Part shown: positions 5,257-8,662 of the stretch, piece after piece
How positions within the stretch are numbered: position 1 is the stretch's first letter
Layout of the letters: each line of letters begins with the position of its first letter
Source: TA-21 sp036557405
Lineage (GTDB): Archaea > Thermoproteota > Nitrososphaeria > Nitrososphaerales > Nitrososphaeraceae
NCBI GenBank assembly: GCA_036557405.1
Contig: DATBHO010000141.1
Coordinates: 1 to 8,662 of the forward strand
Reading direction: 5' to 3'
DNA length: 8,662 bases
Translations under genes and position numbers: made by a program
Notes under the pieces: model-generated
Databases searched by the model: none
Seen by the model: the letters and a program-made list of their open reading frames with translations, nothing else
What the model was told of the DNA's origin: nothing

Positions 5257-6051
5257 TTATCCCATGAGATAAACGATGTTAACGCTCTGGGATATTTGTT
5301 GTTCCCCAGTCATTATTGGAGTAGATGGTGCAAATGCTTGATTTTTGAGTGATTCAGTACCATATGAGGTTGGCCCTGTAAAGATGGGTGTTGGTTGATC
5401 GATAGTTACTGTCCTAATTCCTACTATTTTAAGCCCTAATGCTGAAGCAGCAATATCAGCCTTTTCTTTTGCATTTTCAATGGCTTTGTTTAACAATTCC
5501 TTCTTAATATCATCAAGTTTCTTATCTGACAGACTAAAATAAATGCTATTTACATTGTTTGCACCCGACGAAATTGCAGTATCAATCCATTCTGATGTCT
5601 TATTTATATTGTTGCTATCTATCTGTATAGAATTGCTGACAGTAAATCCAATTAGTTTACCTTGGTTCTTATCTATAGTGTAGTCACGGTTTGGAGTTAT
5701 GGTGAATGACGACGTACTTGTTTCATTTTCCTTAACACCTCCTATTTTAAGAGCACTTACGATCTTATTCATCAACTCAGAATTTGCGGCCAGCGCAGCT
5801 TTTGCCTTGGTATTGGTAGTTTCCACACCTAGTGATACAGTAACCTTATCAGGTTTTGTATGGGTTGTGGCAGATCCCGTAGTCAATAACGTTTTGTTAT
5901 TATCAGGCGAAGATAATTCAGCGTATGCATTGTGCTGATTGGTGGCAGGTAGGTAGACAAGCAAAACTGATATAAATAGGCCAACAAATGTTGCTATTGA
6001 CAAATTTATTGAAGTATTGTGCATAGTCATACTTGATTTAAAAATTACCAT
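5257..6051 (-). CDS. Exported SIMPL-domain (DUF541) protein
   Basis: The 264-residue product has an N-terminal signal sequence: a hydrophobic helix at about 15-35, then a likely cleavage after AYA (residue 44). The mature part is one SIMPL/DUF541 domain. Its hallmarks are LLTTGSATTHTKPDKVTVSLGVET (about 55-78), an Ala-rich helix with ANSELMNKIVSALKIGGV, TSSFTITPNRDY (about 113-124), LIGFTVSNSIQI, and a helix with AIENAKEKADIAASALGLKIVGI near 190-212. Bacterial relatives are periplasmic or outer-surface proteins linked to oxidative stress and kinase signalling, some forming ring-like oligomers; the archaeal role is not known. It should lie outside the cytoplasmic membrane, free or anchored if the signal is not cut. 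ATG codons at residues 8 and 10 are alternative starts that would give a more usual signal peptide. Confidence 0.9.
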   Translation of the reverse strand: MVIFKSSMTMHNTSINLSIATFVGLFISVLLVYLPATNQHNAYAELSSPDNNKTLLTTGSATTHTKPDKVTVSLGVETTNTKAKAALAANSELMNKIVSALKIGGVKENETSTSSFTITPNRDYTIDKNQGKLIGFTVSNSIQIDSNNINKTSEWIDTAISSGANNVNSIYFSLSDKKLDDIKKELLNKAIENAKEKADIAASALGLKIVGIRTVTIDQPTPIFTGPTSYGTESLKNQAFAPSTPIMTGEQQISQSVNIVYLMG

Positions 6052-6240
6052 TTAACTACTTAAAGAAACTACATGATAAGTATTTCTTGAAGTATCTTAG
6101 TAACTTAGGAATGTCATGAATATTCAAAATTGTTACCATAATTATGCCTGGAGAGACCGATTTAAACCCGGAATACAATGGATAGAAATAGTATTATTCT
6201 AATTCATATCTACACCTATCAATATACCCAACTGGCATTA

Positions 6241-6249
6241 TTTTAATAA
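6241..6249 (+). promoter_or_regulatory. TATA-like box for the C2H2 gene
   Basis: TTTTAATAA is centred 50 nt upstream of the ATG at 6295 and predicts a start site near 6271, for a leader of about 25 nt. A GGTGAG at 6271-6276 resembles a Shine-Dalgarno site but lies 18 nt from the ATG, which is too far. Confidence 0.35.
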
Positions 6250-6294
6250 TTAAGAATAGGTTAGCTATCTGGTGAGAAACTCGGCATAACTTTA

Positions 6295-6699
6295 ATGAAG
6301 GGATTGCTTTGTAAATTATTTATGAAATGGTTTGGCCATCATGAAACTGACAATAAGCCTAAACTTTCGACCTGTAAATATTGTAACACGAAATTCGAGG
6401 ACAAGGAAAAGCTAAAGAGACATATAAGAAATGTACACAGTGAAGAAGGTAGTGCAATATTCGAAAATTTTACTGACAACCTGAAATTATCTCATCATAC
6501 AAAATTTGTCTGCGAAATTGATCAGTTGAAATTCATGACAAATGAGGAATTAATTCTTCACATGAGACAAATTCACCATCATCCAATTATAAAATGTCGA
6601 GAATGTGGCGAGCAGTTTATTCATGAAAAGGACAGATTTCATCATGTTCAAGAAGAGCATGAGAAGAAAGCAGATTATAGAAAACACAAACATAACTAG
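6295..6699 (+). CDS. Three-finger C2H2 zinc-finger protein with an altered middle finger
   Basis: The 134-residue protein carries three evenly built C2H2-type units with the spacing C-x2-C-x12-H-x4-H. Finger 1 uses C27, C30, H43 and H48; finger 3 uses C101, C104, H117 and H122. The middle unit has C73, D76, H89 and H94: an Asp stands where the second Cys should be, while the core Phe (F80) and Leu (L86) remain. Zinc may be held by Asp, or the finger may be metal-free but folded. The basic finger helices (KLKRHIRNVH) fit DNA or RNA binding, and a His/Lys-rich tail (KADYRKHKHN) adds charge. The first 20 residues are a hydrophobic/basic stretch (LLCKLFMKWF) that could contact a membrane or partner. 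Single C2H2 fingers are common in archaea; arrays of three are less so. The ATG is the only start after the in-frame TAG at 6262. Confidence 0.8.
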   Translation: MKGLLCKLFMKWFGHHETDNKPKLSTCKYCNTKFEDKEKLKRHIRNVHSEEGSAIFENFTDNLKLSHHTKFVCEIDQLKFMTNEELILHMRQIHHHPIIKCRECGEQFIHEKDRFHHVQEEHEKKADYRKHKHN

Positions 6700-6868
6700 A
6701 TGAAAATTCCCTTTACATTCTAAGATAATAAATTATCAGCGACTCCTAATTTTTACCAATTAGCAAAGAATACTGATAGTAAAGGAACCATAAAGCAATT
6801 ATCCTTAGATTTAAGCTGATTTCTCTTACATCTAGATTACCTTACTGCCGCATGAAACAATATTGAAC

Positions 6869-7846
6869 CTAGTTTATTTTGTGAACCATCCCATTTCCAT
6901 TAAAAAAGTTTACAATATTACTGGCTGCAACTTCTGCCATCTTGGATCGGGTCATAAAAGTGGCACTTCCAATATGCGGTAACAATACAGTTTGTGGTAA
7001 TTGAGTTAACCGGTTAGATCTGGAAATAGGCTCATTTTCATAGACATCTAAACCAGCACCTGCTATAATATTATTTTTTAGGGCGCTAATTAAATCTTGT
7101 TCATTTATTACTTTACCCCTCGAGGTATTAATAATAAAAGCAGTTTTTTTCATTAATTTAATTTTTGATTTATCTATCATATGAAAACTATCTTTATTTA
7201 ATGATACATGAATAGAGACAAAATCGCTACGTTGTAACAATTCGTCCAATGAAACATAAGTAATATCAAGTTCTGATTCTATGTCACGTTTACGGGTTTT
7301 ACTATGATAAATTACTTTCATATCAAATCCTCTTGCACGTTTAGCTACGAGTGTGCCAATTTCTCCGAGACCGATTATACCCAAAGTACTTCCATGCACG
7401 TCGTATCCAAGAAAGAGATCAGGTGTCCATCCAAATTTCCAATCTCCATCTCTTACATGTCTATCTGCATTCACTAAATTCCTAGCCGCTGTCAGAATTA
7501 AAGAAAACGTGAGATCGGCCGTGGTATTAGCAAGCACATTTGGAGTATTTGTAACTATAATTTTCCTTTTTATCGCTTCACAAATATCTACGTGATCGTA
7601 TCCGACACTATAGCAGCTTATTACTTTAAGATTCGGCCCTGCTGCATCCATAACACTTGAATCGATTTTGTCCCCCAACATGCACATTAGGGCGTAGACG
7701 TTTCTAACATTTTTAATTAAATTTTCCCTCCCAAGTACATCGACTCTGGGATTCATATTAAATTGAAAACGGTTTTTTAATATTGATGGTCCTGGTTCTG
7801 GTATTTTTCTCGTTATATACACCTTATGTATGAGAGGCCTATCCAT
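6869..7846 (-). CDS. D-2-hydroxyacid dehydrogenase, glyoxylate/hydroxypyruvate reductase type
   Basis: This is a full-length 325-residue member of the D-isomer-specific 2-hydroxyacid dehydrogenases, closest in pattern to archaeal glyoxylate reductase (GyaR). The substrate domain starts with VYITRKIPEPG and includes ISCYSVGYDHVD (76-87). The Rossmann fold has G159-x-G161-x-x-G164 (GLGEIG). The catalytic set is complete: R243 in NTSRGKVINEQDL, E272 in LDVYENEP and H291 in LPHIGSAT. After the second strand, YHSKTRK (180-186) offers Ser, Lys and Arg where NADP-preferring relatives bind the 2'-phosphate, so NADPH use is plausible but not proven. It would reduce glyoxylate or hydroxypyruvate to glycolate or glycerate in the cytoplasm; other small 2-keto acids are possible. 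The gene begins 69 nt after the transporter gene on the same strand, so co-transcription is possible, though it has a TATA-like box of its own. Confidence 0.9.
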   Translation of the reverse strand: MDRPLIHKVYITRKIPEPGPSILKNRFQFNMNPRVDVLGRENLIKNVRNVYALMCMLGDKIDSSVMDAAGPNLKVISCYSVGYDHVDICEAIKRKIIVTNTPNVLANTTADLTFSLILTAARNLVNADRHVRDGDWKFGWTPDLFLGYDVHGSTLGIIGLGEIGTLVAKRARGFDMKVIYHSKTRKRDIESELDITYVSLDELLQRSDFVSIHVSLNKDSFHMIDKSKIKLMKKTAFIINTSRGKVINEQDLISALKNNIIAGAGLDVYENEPISRSNRLTQLPQTVLLPHIGSATFMTRSKMAEVAASNIVNFFNGNGMVHKIN

Positions 7847-7872
7847 AAAATAATTGGTTTGTCTGGCTTCGG

Positions 7873-7883
7873 TTATTAATATG
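7873..7883 (-). promoter_or_regulatory. TATA-like box for the dehydrogenase gene
   Basis: The minus strand reads CATATTAATAA, centred about 32 nt upstream of the ATG at 7846. This would give a very short leader and an independent promoter in the 69-nt gap behind the transporter gene. Confidence 0.3.
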
Positions 7884-7915
7884 ATATGGAATCCGATTAT
7901 TATTTTATATTTTCG

Positions 7916-8662
7916 TTACTCACTACTAACCCTAACTAATTTTGAGTGTAAAATTTTTAGAAAAATAATTCCCATATAGTATGGCATATTGTAAAATGCA
8001 GCAAGTGCTGCCACTTGTGAACCAAAGAATTGTTGTGCAAAAACAGTTACCAAAATATTATTTACATAACTTAGGGCTATAAGCCCTGAAATTTTGTCCT
8101 TCGTTGATGAATCTTTGTTCATGAGATACAAAACGAGATAACCTATAATTGCAAATGCCGCAAATAATACAAAGGCAACTATAGTTGTAGTAATAACAAA
8201 CGAAAGTTCCAGATAGAAATAACTTGAAAATTTAGAAAATATTACGAAGTTAATTAAATCCATTAAAAAGATAGATATAGGCAATGAACTCTTGTTTATA
8301 GTGGTTGCTAATTTGGGCAAATATCTTTTTATGATTCCACTCCCCACTAGAGGAACAATTAGGGATATTACTAGTAATGAAACCATATCAAATACTGGAA
8401 TAGAAAACTCAGTATTATAAAAAATATAGACTAATGCTGGCAATAAGAAGGGAACGACAAGCGAAGTGACTATTACCATTCCGACAATAATAGAAAGTCT
8501 ACCTCCTACGTAATTGGTAACAAATGGAGCCCCGAGTCCTGTAGAAATTCCAGACAATAATAGTACTGGCAATGCATATTTGGGAGCAATTTCATTAGTA
8601 ACAAAATACATTGATACTGGTATGATAATCACTTTCAGTATGGATAATATTAACAAGATTTT
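7916..8662 (-). CDS. BASS-family (bile acid:sodium symporter superfamily) transporter, N-terminus cut by the window edge
   Basis: The visible part, about 248 residues, is an integral membrane protein with seven or eight hydrophobic helices. The pattern ALPVLLLSGISTGLGAPFVTNYVGG, then a helix with VIVTSLVVPFLLPALV, resembles the BASS core (bile acid:sodium symporters and relatives such as Acr3 and PanS). Near the C-terminus, ALSYVNNILVTVFAQQFFG and AALAAFYNMPYYMG match the second inverted-repeat half with its conserved Asn. Full-length BASS proteins have about 300 residues and ten helices, so some 50-70 residues lie beyond the right edge. The frame remains open to the last base, so the TTG at 8656 is probably an internal Leu codon. 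The substrate cannot be told from sequence; organic anions with Na+ are usual for the family. The nearby 2-hydroxyacid dehydrogenase makes a small organic acid an attractive guess. Confidence 0.7.
   Translation of the reverse strand, partial: KILLILSILKVIIIPVSMYFVTNEIAPKYALPVLLLSGISTGLGAPFVTNYVGGRLSIIVGMVIVTSLVVPFLLPALVYIFYNTEFSIPVFDMVSLLVISLIVPLVGSGIIKRYLPKLATTINKSSLPISIFLMDLINFVIFSKFSSYFYLELSFVITTTIVAFVLFAAFAIIGYLVLYLMNKDSSTKDKISGLIALSYVNNILVTVFAQQFFGSQVAALAAFYNMPYYMGIIFLKILHSKLVRVSSE

Noticed and set aside
5699..5938. Plus-strand reading frame inside the SIMPL gene
   Set aside because: The hydrophobic translation comes from the complement of the SIMPL domain, which is firmly identified on the other strand.
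7353..7595. Plus-strand reading frame inside the dehydrogenase gene
   Set aside because: Antisense to the conserved Rossmann region; no independent support.

Overview
The window looks like a piece of an AT-rich archaeal chromosome, most likely from an ammonia-oxidising thaumarchaeote of the Nitrososphaerales (Nitrosocosmicus-like). The reasons are its low GC (roughly one third by eye), archaeal TATA-like boxes placed to give short or absent leaders, the lack of clear Shine-Dalgarno sites, oligo-T runs after several genes, archaeal C2H2 finger and zinc-ribbon proteins, and a TrmB-like sensor module of the type I associate with Nitrososphaera histidine kinases. This assignment is inference: there is no rRNA, tRNA or ammonia-oxidation marker here.

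Layout, left to right. An MscL-type mechanosensitive channel (+) is followed by a 331-nt non-coding stretch. Next is a small unrecognised gene (-), divergent from a gene (+) encoding an N-terminal YHS/TRASH-like Cys motif, a TrmB-like sensor module and a C-terminal coiled coil with no kinase. A zinc-ribbon protein (-) converges on it and is in turn divergent from a 92-aa orphan (+). Then comes a stand-alone HD-domain protein (+) with the full residue set of the (p)ppGpp hydrolase domain of RelA/SpoT. A convergent gap holding a diverged 80-nt tandem repeat separates it from a prohibitin-like SPFH membrane protein (-), itself preceded on the same strand by an exported SIMPL-domain protein. A three-finger C2H2 protein (+) follows. 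The window ends with a GyaR-like D-2-hydroxyacid dehydrogenase (-) and the C-terminal part of a BASS-family (bile acid:sodium symporter superfamily) transporter (-), cut by the right edge.

Most genes appear to be individually transcribed: strands alternate and many starts have their own TATA-like box. There is no long operon. The theme is envelope and stress biology (MscL, SPFH, SIMPL, HD hydrolase) mixed with small Cys/His metal-binding proteins (TRASH-like, zinc ribbon, C2H2). I see no phage, transposon, CRISPR or defence system. The best candidates for something new are the kinase-less TRASH/TrmB-like fusion, the orphan alarmone-hydrolase-like enzyme, the C2H2 protein whose middle finger carries Asp in place of a zinc-binding Cys, and the 80-nt repeat.
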